Below are positions 43,301-50,585 of a stretch of DNA of 50,585 nucleotides, one piece after another. This DNA comes from Planctomycetia bacterium (GTDB lineage Bacteria > Planctomycetota > Planctomycetia > Pirellulales > Thermoguttaceae), in assembly GCA_030527185.1 (NCBI GenBank), contig JAUNBF010000023.1:1-50585 (forward strand), read 5' to 3'. Under the pieces are notes generated by a model. That model searched no databases and was not told where the DNA came from. It saw only the letters and a list, made by a program, of their open reading frames with translations. Every line of letters begins with the position of its first letter. The stretch's first letter is position 1. The position numbers were made by a program, and so were the translations under genes.

Positions 43301-44600
43301 ACAGCAGCAGGCATTGCAACTGGTGGATGAGAATCTCCGTCAACAACCGGATTCCATCGATGATTTGAAAGTCAAGGCGACACTCCTGGCCGCGCGGAAC
43401 AATCCTACCGACAACCAGGCCGCCATTGAACTTTTGGAAAATATTCCGGCACTTTCTCCCAAAGAACGATTTTTGCTGGCGAAACTTTACGACATCCAGA
43501 GTTCCGGCTACGACAGCCGTATCATGTGGGAAAAATGCCAGGCACAAATGCGTGACTTGATTCATACCAACGATACGAATGTGGAGTACCTCCGAAGTTT
43601 TGTGGAGATGATGCTCCAGCACAAGTCGCCAGCGGTGGAAATCCAGCCGTATCTGGAACGTTTGCAGGCACTGGCTCCGCACGATTCCGAATCGCAGTTG
43701 CTGATTGCACAGGCACTGGCGGCTGCGGGGAATCAGGAGGAGGCGGAAAAAATCCTGCGACAAATCGCGGCGGTTCCGATTACCGAAGAAAACGAACCTG
43801 TGTTGAAGAAAGTCGCGTACCATTTGGAACGACTGGGGCGTTACACCGTTGCCATGGAATTGTGGGAACGACTGGTCACTTTCCAGCCGAAAAATCTCCT
43901 GCAACAGCTTCCTTCCCTGGCAAGAGAAGAGGGAATCATGCCAACTTTGGATAAACTGGAAAGACGCATCCAGGATTTGGATAGTACCGACATTTTGGAT
44001 GTGATTCCGACGATTTTCCGAGTCAGCAAACGGGTGGGAACCAAAGAAGAAACACTGCGGGCGGAAAAAATCGCTTCTGTGGCAGTACAGGAGAAAAAAG
44101 ATTCTATCGAGTACCAACTCTTTATGGGACGTTTCCTCGAAAGTCAGGGAAAAACTCAACAGGCCATCAAACAGTATCGCGATATGCTGGAAAATACCTC
44201 CTTAACCCGAGTTCAGAAAGCCTTCATTGAGAATAATCTGGCGTATGTGCTTGCCGTATCCGACACCGATATTTCCCAGGCCATCAACTTGGTGGAACAG
44301 GCCATAAAAGTCCTTGGAAATGGGCCTGATTTGCTCGATACGCAAGCGACGATCTATCTCAAAACCGGAGAACGTTCCCGAATCGACCAGGCCATTCATG
44401 ATTTGAAACGGGCCATTGTGGCGAAGCAGGAACCGCTCTACTATTTCCACCTCGCAACGGCCTACCTGAAACGGGAAAATCGAAATTCCGCCAAAATCGC
44501 GTTCGATATGGCAAAACGGCTTGATCCCAATCTGGCCCAAAACATTCCCAAACCGGAAATGAAAGATTATAACACGATCGTAACTCCGTTGGGACAATAA
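40335..44600 (+). CDS. Giant membrane-anchored TPR protein
   Basis: The protein (1421 aa) has a cytoplasmic RKR-type N-terminus and one membrane segment (residues 10-29, FLLILLVTLSILGGVGYGVW). The rest is a nearly continuous TPR/alpha-solenoid superhelix, with units such as DRGMATYEAGDKIGAMELFG, AKVLRLMAFFHADELETIG and QASRLFDELYSEFPEQPDFL recurring to the C-terminus. No catalytic domain is present. Such proteins usually scaffold envelope complexes or secretion and sorting machinery. Single-gene unit with its own promoter. Its 3' end faces the HzsA-like gene. Confidence 0.82.
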   Translation: MARKRLNFRFLLILLVTLSILGGVGYGVWGFNKSRIVDSFYDRGMATYEAGDKIGAMELFGKYLAGGKDTEKRAKVLRLMAFFHADELETIGVGSASKLEFIQRVIQNALELHPRDPELKEAMAKAYGKMRKYTQASRLFDELYSEFPEQPDFLLYAAENQIAGNQLNEAGMLLAKLVEQHPTYLPGYLCYAKYHESNLGQADVAENILDSMVEANLQSATAHAKRAIFRMNHANPEGAAEDIAFAMDLEPEAVDTLISAGMYAIYEKKFGEARELLERALAADASRLGEISKLQIRLADAEKKPEEVVDLLRREIDAKDDLSLRLQLFERLIAMQKTDEAKKELEHLRRLKMPAEVVGFFESTVDILEKKWKDASQKLEHARAAMGMHPEMLAFIDRQLALCYGELGQTDKQIDAFRRAVENASDAELVPVYTAYIVVLNKAGKTEQLEEVVRDLMIKIGEAKFMEVPQLRAIRIALLTQKEAMLPKEKQNWEAINNLLQSNDMADDPENILLSVRMLIKQGKIAESRDLLRQAMNRNPETLAFASYLALLEAQEKNFQEALQIIDTAIEKKTVPGMFLTKIRILFLMDKEKAGVELEKMEKQIASFSPIAQATILKQIASAWLHFGELEKAKTLFDQIVKLEPENIGIKVQMFDLARKANDSRGMDLQMGQIRQLAGNNSAESLYCQAAKKIWQFTQKKVSAQELDAAMELLERAENTRPSWVNIPRAQAEIALLKNDYSAAIDALYRVDQTGTLSPQQLDLLIRLLYREERDGEVKQLIENKRNANLATDAAMMSVEALANQGEGDEALRRAEEIIDPNDPKDSLWKGQIALRSKNYKEAEEAFLQVTEMSPENPNGWLSLLQVLKLQEKEVPEEVFISKIQQAVPAEKLPLCLGKAYQLFGKAKESEAAFRQALALEPNDLEVLYAISQFYMCTSHPELAIPHLRKMNELIGVNRNLSVDMRNLQLSWTRRSLAQIYGKSADFDKQQQALQLVDENLRQQPDSIDDLKVKATLLAARNNPTDNQAAIELLENIPALSPKERFLLAKLYDIQSSGYDSRIMWEKCQAQMRDLIHTNDTNVEYLRSFVEMMLQHKSPAVEIQPYLERLQALAPHDSESQLLIAQALAAAGNQEEAEKILRQIAAVPITEENEPVLKKVAYHLERLGRYTVAMELWERLVTFQPKNLLQQLPSLAREEGIMPTLDKLERRIQDLDSTDILDVIPTIFRVSKRVGTKEETLRAEKIASVAVQEKKDSIEYQLFMGRFLESQGKTQQAIKQYRDMLENTSLTRVQKAFIENNLAYVLAVSDTDISQAINLVEQAIKVLGNGPDLLDTQATIYLKTGERSRIDQAIHDLKRAIVAKQEPLYYFHLATAYLKRENRNSAKIAFDMAKRLDPNLAQNIPKPEMKDYNTIVTPLGQ

Positions 44601-44725
44601 CGCTGGAAAAGGGAAGGAGGGTAGAAAAGGGAGGATGGAAAATCCCCCCTCCAGGGAAAGGGAAGAAGCGGCTTTTCCTGGGAAGCCCTCGCTCGTGAGG
44701 CTCTTCCCGCCAGAGATTTTGTCGT

Positions 44726-44760
44726 GGCTGCGTTGCTTTGATGGACGAAACAACGCAGCC
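44726..44760. terminator. Bidirectional hairpin between convergent genes
   Basis: GGCTGCGTTG and CAACGCAGCC form a perfect 10-bp stem with a 15-base loop. It lies between the stops of the TPR gene (44600) and the minus-strand gene (44767). A second stem, GGGAAGCC...GGCTCTTCCC, precedes it at about 44680-44708. Neither is followed by a U-tract. Confidence 0.5.
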
Positions 44761-44766
44761 TGGAGA

Positions 44767-47700
44767 CTATTTCTTCTCTTCGCAAACCACTCGGAAACCG
44801 ACGTCGAAAACAGGCTGAAACGGCTCGAAAACGCGGTAGGAATCGAGGGTACTCCACCGAGCGGGCGTGTACCAGGAGCCGCCGCACGCCAGGACTTTGC
44901 CATCCTTTTCGGAGAGCGTCCACTCCGCCACGTTGCCGAACATGTCGTACAGGCCGTACGGGTTGGGGCGGTAGGAGCCGACCGGGGCACTGACGCGGGA
45001 GCCATCCTCGACGGAACTGTCCGCAATGCGCCACGGTGGAAGGGCACCTGTGCGTCCCTCCCAGCCGATGGGGTCGATGCGCTGGTGCGTCGCGTCGCAA
45101 AGATTTTCGTAGCGGGCATAATCGACCGTCACGTCACCAAACCAAAGCGGTGTATTGCGGCCTCCCGAAGCGGCTTTTTGCCACTGTTCACGGGTGGGAA
45201 GTGTGAACTTTCGCCCCGTTTTTTCGGAAAGCCAGGCACAGAACGCGAGTGCTTTTTCCTGCGAAATGCGTGCCACTGGCTGCTGGCGGCGGGACAAAAG
45301 CCAACCTGCTTCCCCTGGGCTGAACTGGATGAAGTCGCCGTATTCCACGCCGGTATCGTGAGTGGCGTCGAACTGGCGGTATTGTTCGTTGGTGATTTCG
45401 CACGTACTCATGGCAATGTCGGTTCCTGGAATCGGCACCAGCGTCAACGTTCCACCGGGGATGGCAATCGTCTCACCTGCGGGAATCTCCCCCTCAAACG
45501 GCACGGCTGGCGTCGTCGGCATTTTCACGTCCTGATGGGGCGGAACGGGTTTTTCACCCGCATTTTCCACCTCTTTGACCGGAAAATCGTCAGGATTGTC
45601 CGCCGGCAAAGGCGAAACGGAGGCGTAACGTTCCCGCAGAGTTTTTCGCCGTTCGTACTGATGTTTCACCAGCGATGCGATCTGCGGATTCCGTGATTCG
45701 CCCCAACTGCCGTAAAATGGGGCATTTAGGTCAATCCAATCGTAAAGTTTCTGCCAGTCCTCCTGGCTCAGTTGCACGTCGTAATGCCCACGGAGCAGGA
45801 GTTGCACGAGGTGCGTGGCGGTGGCGTGAAATTCGTAAGGCTTGTGAACCGCCATCTGGCTCTCTTTCGTCTGGGTACGCACATACCGACGCAGGTTGTA
45901 ATACGCCGGGGAAAATCGCGACGCCTGATTGTAGCCGTTGGGATGGTCGAACGCGGGGACGACCGGCCCGTCCTGGAACGAAATGGCTCCTTTTTCCGCG
46001 TGGCAGTCCACACAAAGACGATCCAGAATCGGCTGAATTTCCCGACGGAACGAAAATCCACGGGAAGCAGCGTCGGCCTGAATCGGCATGGGCGGTTTTT
46101 GCGACGCGATCGGAATCCGAATGGGTGGCGGAACGGAATTTTGCTCTTCGTGGCACCCTACACACGAGACCGATTCCCCCGGCATGGCGATCGTCCAACT
46201 GCGCATGTACTGAATCGCCCGACCTTCCGCGTCGAGAGGCTGAAAACCGACCGGGGTGTAGGCGGGAATGGTGAACGTGGCGGAACCATCCTCGTAAACC
46301 GGCACTGTCCCCAGGATCCGTTTCGGGTCCCATGGTCCGTCCAGCCCGACGCTATACGGCTCGGCTCCCATCCCCTGATACGAAAATTCGTAGGTGAAAA
46401 CCCGTAGATTTTTAACCGTTCCGCGTGGCACTTCCGGCAATCCCTGTCCGGTGTAAATATCCGCAATGAAGACATCCGCGTCGGCTCGGGAAGGCTCCGT
46501 CCGATCCATCAGCAACGGCGGACGCACCGTTTTTTTCCACGGAACCGGCTCCAGCAACGCCATCCCTTCCGCTTCTGCCAGAGGGACGATGTTGTCGAAA
46601 ATATCGACCAGGCAAATCCGCCACGGTGCCCCCGGCTTTTCTCGACAGGAGACCAGAAACGTCGTTTCGGAAATCGGGAACGGGTGGAGGAAATGCGGCG
46701 ACGTTTGCGCAATCGGCAAATCGAGCATCACTTTTGCCACCGGTTTTCCCCAGCCGGGAATTCTCTGCACGGCACCCTCATTTTCTTTACGTCCCAGGGA
46801 AGGATCAAAAATCACGCAATCCCCTATCCGATTCAGTTCGTGGTGTCCTGTCACAATCCCGACGAACCGCGACGTGTCTCCCGGAAGTGGACGGGCATAA
46901 AAGAGCGCGGCGGGGTAATACGAGCCACTGCCGTAATATTCCGACTGATTCGTGCCGTCGGGATTCATGTGAAACAGAATTCGCGAAAAACCGTGCGGCA
47001 AATCGGAGTATTCCCACCGCAAATACAACACCCGTCCATTCGGCAACAGCGTCGGGCACCAGTCGTGATCCTGTTCCATCGTCAACTGTCGAACGGCTCC
47101 GGTTTCGCCATCCTTTCGATAGAGGTTGCAGACGTGGACGCTCCCGTTCACACATGGCACCCCGGTAAAACAGGCGGTCGAACAAAAGACCAGCCCATCG
47201 TCAGGCAGGTAGCAGGCATCGTAATTATCAACGTCAACTTCTTCCACCGTCGGCACCAGCACCGCCTGCGGATTCGGTTGGTGGAGCGAAATTTCCCACA
47301 ACCGCCAGCGATTCCCCTCCAAATCAGGGTGTGGCATCGAAAAGAGGAGTTTTTCCGCGTCGAAATGGAGTTCCATATCCCCGACAAAAAAGTCTTTCGG
47401 CGGCGTGAAGACCGTTTCGCACTCCCCCGTTCGCCAGTTCAGCGTCCGAATCGTGTTCCCGTAGCCCGCTTTCGGGAGTTCGGAATTGCTGCCGTAGTTG
47501 GTCGGAAGTCCCAGTTTGTCCTGCCGACGTTCGATGTAGAGAATCTTCTCAAAATCGAGTTCCGGGTTGGCAAAAAGGGCTTCTTTCTGGAGAGTTGCAA
47601 ACGCCACCGCGTCGGTTTGTTCCCCCGACTCAAACGGTTTCAGCCGTTCCAGAAATGCGGCTCCGGGGTACTTTTCGCCATATTTTTGGGAAAAATGCTC

Positions 47701-48510
47701 CATTGCCCGACGCAGCGCTGCGGTGGGAAGTGGCTTTTCCCGCAACACCGGATTTCGCCACGCGGTGAGCGTCTCACTGTCCGGTTGAAAATGGAGCAGA
47801 TTTTTCAGAAATTGCTCCGTATTTTGGCGAAAACTCTCATCCGCATGGTCGTAAAGTGGCGAAAAACAGGCATTCCACGTCAAAATCACACTTTCCCCAC
47901 ACACGGCCGCATACATCGGATTGGACGGGCCGCCAGGCGTCTTGCCGAGGACCATGGCGTCGGGAAATTTCCACGCAAAACGCTGAAATGGATGGTAAAT
48001 CGCGTTCGTGAACCAGAAAACGCCCCGGTCTTCCACCACATTTTCCCACAGTTTTCCCTCCACACACGGTACCAACCCCGCCTGATGACGATCTTGCCCA
48101 AATGTCTGGAGAGCCAAATCCACCTCCCCAAAACCCAACTCCGGCAGCAGACTTCCCGCCTTCCCGGTCAGAAGTACCGTTTTCCGGCCACTTTGCAGGA
48201 ATTTCCCCACTTCCGCCAGACTCTCCTTTTTCAGCCGCGTTTCCGCTCCGCTTGCCGTAATGTCCTGATGAATCCAGAGTGTGGCAAAGCCTTCCAGAGA
48301 GACTTTCTCACCCTCCCGATTCACCCAATTCCCCTCACCGTCGGGAAAAAGCGTTTGCAAATCCACCTGCCGCCGCCCGACTTCCTGAGCGATCGAGTTT
48401 TCCTGCTTCAAAACGTTCTCGTGCGGCTGATCCAGCAAAAGGGCCACCTCCTGGGCAGACACCCCGACAACCAAAAAACTCCATAAACAAAACGGCAGGA
48501 AAGTTTTCAT
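44767..48510 (-). CDS. Multidomain exported protein: HzsA-like propeller, two CxxCH motifs, C-terminal FGE/SUMF1 domain
   Basis: The protein (1247 aa) has a signal peptide (MKTFLPFCLWSFLVVGVSAQ), then a ThuA/Rossmann-like region at about 25-260. From about 340 to 700 is a beta-propeller of the HzsA-related type (LSTACFTGVP-like, DHDWCPTLLPNGRVLYLRWE). Two c-type heme motifs follow, CVGCH near residue 782 and CVDCH near 833, the second inside a planctomycete cytochrome-like segment (REIQPILDRLCVDCHAEKG). The last ~230 residues are a formylglycine-generating-enzyme-like domain (STCEITNEQYRQF, YDMFGNVAEWT, GGSWYTPARW, VGFRVVCEE). Heme attachment is predicted outside the cytoplasm. Overall reaction unknown. 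Confidence 0.8.
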   Translation of the reverse strand: MKTFLPFCLWSFLVVGVSAQEVALLLDQPHENVLKQENSIAQEVGRRQVDLQTLFPDGEGNWVNREGEKVSLEGFATLWIHQDITASGAETRLKKESLAEVGKFLQSGRKTVLLTGKAGSLLPELGFGEVDLALQTFGQDRHQAGLVPCVEGKLWENVVEDRGVFWFTNAIYHPFQRFAWKFPDAMVLGKTPGGPSNPMYAAVCGESVILTWNACFSPLYDHADESFRQNTEQFLKNLLHFQPDSETLTAWRNPVLREKPLPTAALRRAMEHFSQKYGEKYPGAAFLERLKPFESGEQTDAVAFATLQKEALFANPELDFEKILYIERRQDKLGLPTNYGSNSELPKAGYGNTIRTLNWRTGECETVFTPPKDFFVGDMELHFDAEKLLFSMPHPDLEGNRWRLWEISLHQPNPQAVLVPTVEEVDVDNYDACYLPDDGLVFCSTACFTGVPCVNGSVHVCNLYRKDGETGAVRQLTMEQDHDWCPTLLPNGRVLYLRWEYSDLPHGFSRILFHMNPDGTNQSEYYGSGSYYPAALFYARPLPGDTSRFVGIVTGHHELNRIGDCVIFDPSLGRKENEGAVQRIPGWGKPVAKVMLDLPIAQTSPHFLHPFPISETTFLVSCREKPGAPWRICLVDIFDNIVPLAEAEGMALLEPVPWKKTVRPPLLMDRTEPSRADADVFIADIYTGQGLPEVPRGTVKNLRVFTYEFSYQGMGAEPYSVGLDGPWDPKRILGTVPVYEDGSATFTIPAYTPVGFQPLDAEGRAIQYMRSWTIAMPGESVSCVGCHEEQNSVPPPIRIPIASQKPPMPIQADAASRGFSFRREIQPILDRLCVDCHAEKGAISFQDGPVVPAFDHPNGYNQASRFSPAYYNLRRYVRTQTKESQMAVHKPYEFHATATHLVQLLLRGHYDVQLSQEDWQKLYDWIDLNAPFYGSWGESRNPQIASLVKHQYERRKTLRERYASVSPLPADNPDDFPVKEVENAGEKPVPPHQDVKMPTTPAVPFEGEIPAGETIAIPGGTLTLVPIPGTDIAMSTCEITNEQYRQFDATHDTGVEYGDFIQFSPGEAGWLLSRRQQPVARISQEKALAFCAWLSEKTGRKFTLPTREQWQKAASGGRNTPLWFGDVTVDYARYENLCDATHQRIDPIGWEGRTGALPPWRIADSSVEDGSRVSAPVGSYRPNPYGLYDMFGNVAEWTLSEKDGKVLACGGSWYTPARWSTLDSYRVFEPFQPVFDVGFRVVCEEKK

Positions 48511-48564
48511 CGTTTTTCACCTGTTTCTCAAAACAATCATTTGGTAAGACCTTTTCCTCCATCT

Positions 48565-48593
48565 TTTATAACCCATTCCCCACCTTTCTTCAA
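48565..48593 (-). promoter_or_regulatory. Promoter of the HzsA-like/FGE gene
   Basis: On the minus strand TTGAAG (48588-48593) and TATAAA (48565-48570) have 17-base spacing. The start near 48558 gives a leader of about 48 bases. Confidence 0.55.
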
Positions 48594-48598
48594 CCACC

Positions 48599-48769
48599 CC
48601 ACTCAACGAGCCGTTTTGGAAACGTGTGTTGAAACGGGTCAATGATGCAAATCGGGAACTGGCGACGCTGAACGGATTCTCCAGTACAATTCCGAATCAG
48701 GGAATTTTGATTAACGTATTAAGTTTGCAGGAAGCCAAGTTATTTAACGTACAGTCTCAAAACTCGTGA
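48599..48769 (+). pseudogene. Fragment of a Fic-family gene (N-terminal domain only)
   Basis: An open frame of 57 codons without its own start encodes PLNEPFWKRVLKRVNDANRE, then LATLNGFSSTIPNQGILINV and LSLQEAK. This matches the N-terminal Fic domain, whose consensus runs ANRALAELKG, IPN, LINTLSLQEAKDSS. At the point where DSS-x-IEN should follow, the frame changes to LFNVQSQNS and stops. The catalytic HPFxxGNG region is absent. It is therefore a decayed remnant that overlaps the promoter area of the preceding gene. Fic proteins transfer AMP to target proteins and often act as toxins. Confidence 0.75.
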
Positions 48770-48866
48770 AATAATTGGGAATATTCCCCCACCATTGGAA
48801 ATAAGAGGTGGGAGAATAAACGTTTTTTCAATGAAGAAGAAGGAGGAGATAAGAAGGAACTGCCCA

Positions 48867-49796
48867 TTAGGACAAAGGCGCAGAGGAACATTCATCCTCG
48901 GAGGTTGTTCTCATTTGGGGGACGGCAATGATTGTATAGGATTTTTTGCCAGAGCCTACCTGACGTGTAAAAACTTCTATCTGTACCTTTTTTCCAAAAA
49001 ATGCTTCCATCCATTTTGTGAGGTTTTCCTCTATCTTGTTAGATATATTACCATCAATCGAAAACTCTTCAGTGCGAAATTCAAATTTTCGGCTATGTGG
49101 AAGAATGCCTTCAAAGTTCCCCAAAAATTTTTCGGTTTTTTCTTCAATATTTTTAATATCCAAACGTTTTTCTATGATGTCAAGGCCAGAAATGGGAACC
49201 TTCCTATTGCGAATACCGATGTAACAGGTACTTTCATTCTCCGAAAGGAATTTGGCAAATCCATGAATGGTAGATATGGTCGCGTCGGAAAAATCAGAAA
49301 TAGCTTCCGTAACGGCATCATCATCTTTTTCCGCCGAGGCCAACAAAATTTCATTCGTTTTTTCGATAGCCTGACTTAATAAAGTGTCATTATATAATGT
49401 CTGTTGTTCTGTTGGCATAGGTTCCAAAACAAATCCAAACGAACCTTTACTGACGTTTGTAACCTGCATGTCAAATTGTTTGGCTCGATCCCTTTGAATC
49501 CCCCCCAGTTCTTTGCCAACGGCCTTGATTGCTCCCGTATAACGTGATAACGCCGTAGTTGCAAAATCCACTTGAATACCACGGTTACTCTGAACTTGAG
49601 GGCCGTTAAAAGCAATGGTTGCTCTAAACGGTTCCAGAGGTTCCTGGGCTTCCAACTTTTTGAGGCATTCTTCTAATTGCTCAATTTCTCTCTCAATACC
49701 TGCACGATCTAACTCTAACCAGGAAAACGAGGGCATGGTCTTCAATACCCTTTTTTCGTGCGATATGCGTGTCATTAAAATTTCTCGCTCAGTCAT
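48867..49796 (-). CDS. Partner protein of the DUF6932-like gene, function unknown
   Basis: The protein (309 aa) starts at the ATG at 49796 with a perfect AGGAGG, inside the end of the DUF6932-like frame. An N-terminal helical hairpin (REIEQLEECLKKLEAQ) is followed by FRATIAFNGPQVQSNRGIQV and by VTNVSKGSFGFVLEPM. I recall this pattern from proteins of unknown function encoded next to nucleotidyltransferase-like genes, but cannot confirm it. The C-terminus has KFLGNFEGILPHSRKFEF. There is no signal peptide or membrane segment. The arrangement resembles a toxin-antitoxin or defence pair. Confidence 0.6.
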   Translation of the reverse strand: MTEREILMTRISHEKRVLKTMPSFSWLELDRAGIEREIEQLEECLKKLEAQEPLEPFRATIAFNGPQVQSNRGIQVDFATTALSRYTGAIKAVGKELGGIQRDRAKQFDMQVTNVSKGSFGFVLEPMPTEQQTLYNDTLLSQAIEKTNEILLASAEKDDDAVTEAISDFSDATISTIHGFAKFLSENESTCYIGIRNRKVPISGLDIIEKRLDIKNIEEKTEKFLGNFEGILPHSRKFEFRTEEFSIDGNISNKIEENLTKWMEAFFGKKVQIEVFTRQVGSGKKSYTIIAVPQMRTTSEDECSSAPLS

Positions 49797-50363
49797 TACT
49801 CACCTCCTGATTCAGGATTTCCCAAGCACGTCGGTCATCATCCTGACACAATGGAATTTGTAGAAACCCCTTTAATTCCTGCTCTCGTGTGTGGCTCCAC
49901 CATAAATTCCAATAGGAAATTCGACTCACAATATATTCATATCACTCATATAATTCTGTAGAAGACATCTTCTGTATATTTTCTGTAGACGGGAGAATAA
50001 CCAAATAGCTGTCAATATGGTAATCTTTTTTCCATTTTCGATATTCCTCTGGCGATGGCATTTGCCGCCATATCACAAAATCTACCAGGTCAATATCATG
50101 CGGAGGGTGATTTCGTGTTTGTTCTACATTCTCCACAAAACTTCCATCGACCCATTGAAACCCGAATTCTATGTTGGAATAAAAATTCTCACGATATTTC
50201 AACCAATTTTTCAAAAGTTCACAACGTTCTGGAGAAGTATTAAACCTCTTTACAAATTCATCCGAAGTGGTAAGAAAGGGGAAAATATTTCCGTCCCTCG
50301 GTGGAATGGGAGGAAACCATTTTCTTCCCACTTAGGGAAATAAGGATACGAAGGCATCTCCAT
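49789..50363 (-). pseudogene. DUF6932-type nucleotidyltransferase-like gene with an in-frame UGA and a possible N-terminal frameshift
   Basis: The frame from 50331 encodes FLTTSDEFVKRFNTSPERC, then GFQWVDGSFVENVEQ and HDIDLVDFVIW, the WxDGSFV...P-x-DIDLV pattern of DUF6932. It stops at TGA (49944-49942) after 129 codons. The same frame then continues as RISYWNLWWSHTREQELKGF and ends at 49789, precisely the family C-terminus, giving about 180 residues in all. At the N-terminus another frame reads MEMPSYPYFPKWEENGFLP, which one extra C would join to the main frame. It is either a decayed gene or one read through at UGA. Driven by the promoter at 50428-50456. Confidence 0.65.
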
Positions 50364-50427
50364 AGAAGTATTCCTTGGGTACAATTCCATATAAAAGGTC
50401 TTCCTTTGCTTAATCTTTCTATCGGCT

Positions 50428-50456
50428 ATTATACCATGAAAAAATAGAGACTTCAA
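50428..50456 (-). promoter_or_regulatory. Promoter of the DUF6932/partner pair
   Basis: On the minus strand TTGAAG (50451-50456) and a perfect TATAAT (50428-50433) are 17 bases apart. The start near 50421 gives a leader of about 58 bases to the ATG at 50363. Confidence 0.6.
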
Positions 50457-50585
50457 GTGTTTTCCCTAAATTTCACCTGGAACGAAAAGCGAAAAGAGTA
50501 GAAATGAAAGAAAATTTTCAAAAAAAGGTGAAAAAAAGGGTGGGGATGGTCATATCTGGTAAGGGTGGGGGAGGGAGGGTGTTGA

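Noticed and set aside
46684..48486. 600-residue plus-strand open frame
   Set aside because: Antisense to the HzsA-like/FGE gene and compositionally abnormal.
1..50585. CRISPR arrays, tRNA and rRNA genes
   Set aside because: No regularly spaced repeats and no tRNA-like or rRNA core sequences were noticed on reading. A covariance search would be needed to exclude tRNAs formally.

Overview
The window looks like a chromosome segment from an anaerobic or facultative Planctomycetota bacterium. The evidence is three pseudopilin-like proteins of the DUF1559 type (each with the H-X9-DG motif), two PEP-CTERM surface proteins, a secreted Gfo/Idh/MocA oxidoreductase with a twin-arginine leader, a huge TPR protein, a cytochrome-motif plus sulfatase-modifying-factor fusion, and an oxygen-sensitive class III ribonucleotide reductase. 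Placement in Pirellulales/Thermoguttaceae is only a guess. No rRNA, tRNA or CRISPR array was seen.

Layout. 1-91: the start of a transposase gene runs off the edge. 273-15978: a divergent AraC regulator faces a nine-gene plus-strand cluster with a strong promoter at 1508-1536 and a terminator near 15933-15978. It encodes five free-standing ceramidase-like amidohydrolases, a sixth copy fused to a secreted sugar-isomerase-like TIM barrel, a secreted oxidoreductase, a HEAT-repeat protein and a cytoplasmic-type sugar isomerase/epimerase. This is the most striking system in the window and reads as a dedicated catabolic locus for an unknown, probably amide-linked, glycan or lipid-like substrate. 15998-20960: a PEP-CTERM protein with an internal duplication, then two convergent DUF1559 pseudopilins. 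21791-27063: a LmbE-like deacetylase, an orphan RNA-polymerase alpha-CTD protein, a DUF3592 membrane protein, a small unknown protein and a HEAT/TPR secreted protein. 27181-30423: a minus-strand class III ribonucleotide reductase operon led by a cobalamin riboswitch, in which the glycyl-radical C-terminus is encoded as a separate 63-residue protein. 31024-32595: pckA. 32963-35306: a second PEP-CTERM/DUF1559 pair. 35394-39862: a large secreted glycoside hydrolase and a convergent DUF6528 propeller. 40335-48510: a 1421-residue TPR protein and a convergent 1247-residue HzsA-like/di-CxxCH/FGE-domain protein. 48599-50456: a Fic fragment, then a two-gene module (a damaged DUF6932 gene and a partner of unknown function).

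Two long poly(G) tracts (11 and 12 G) lie inside the N-terminal coding part of a DUF1559 protein and a PEP-CTERM protein. Both put the best start codon out of frame with the export signal by one base in the same direction. This is either phase variation of surface proteins or a homopolymer sequencing error, and raw reads would decide. A 160-bp structured repeat occurs twice in the same orientation (4456-4618 and 18433-18593).
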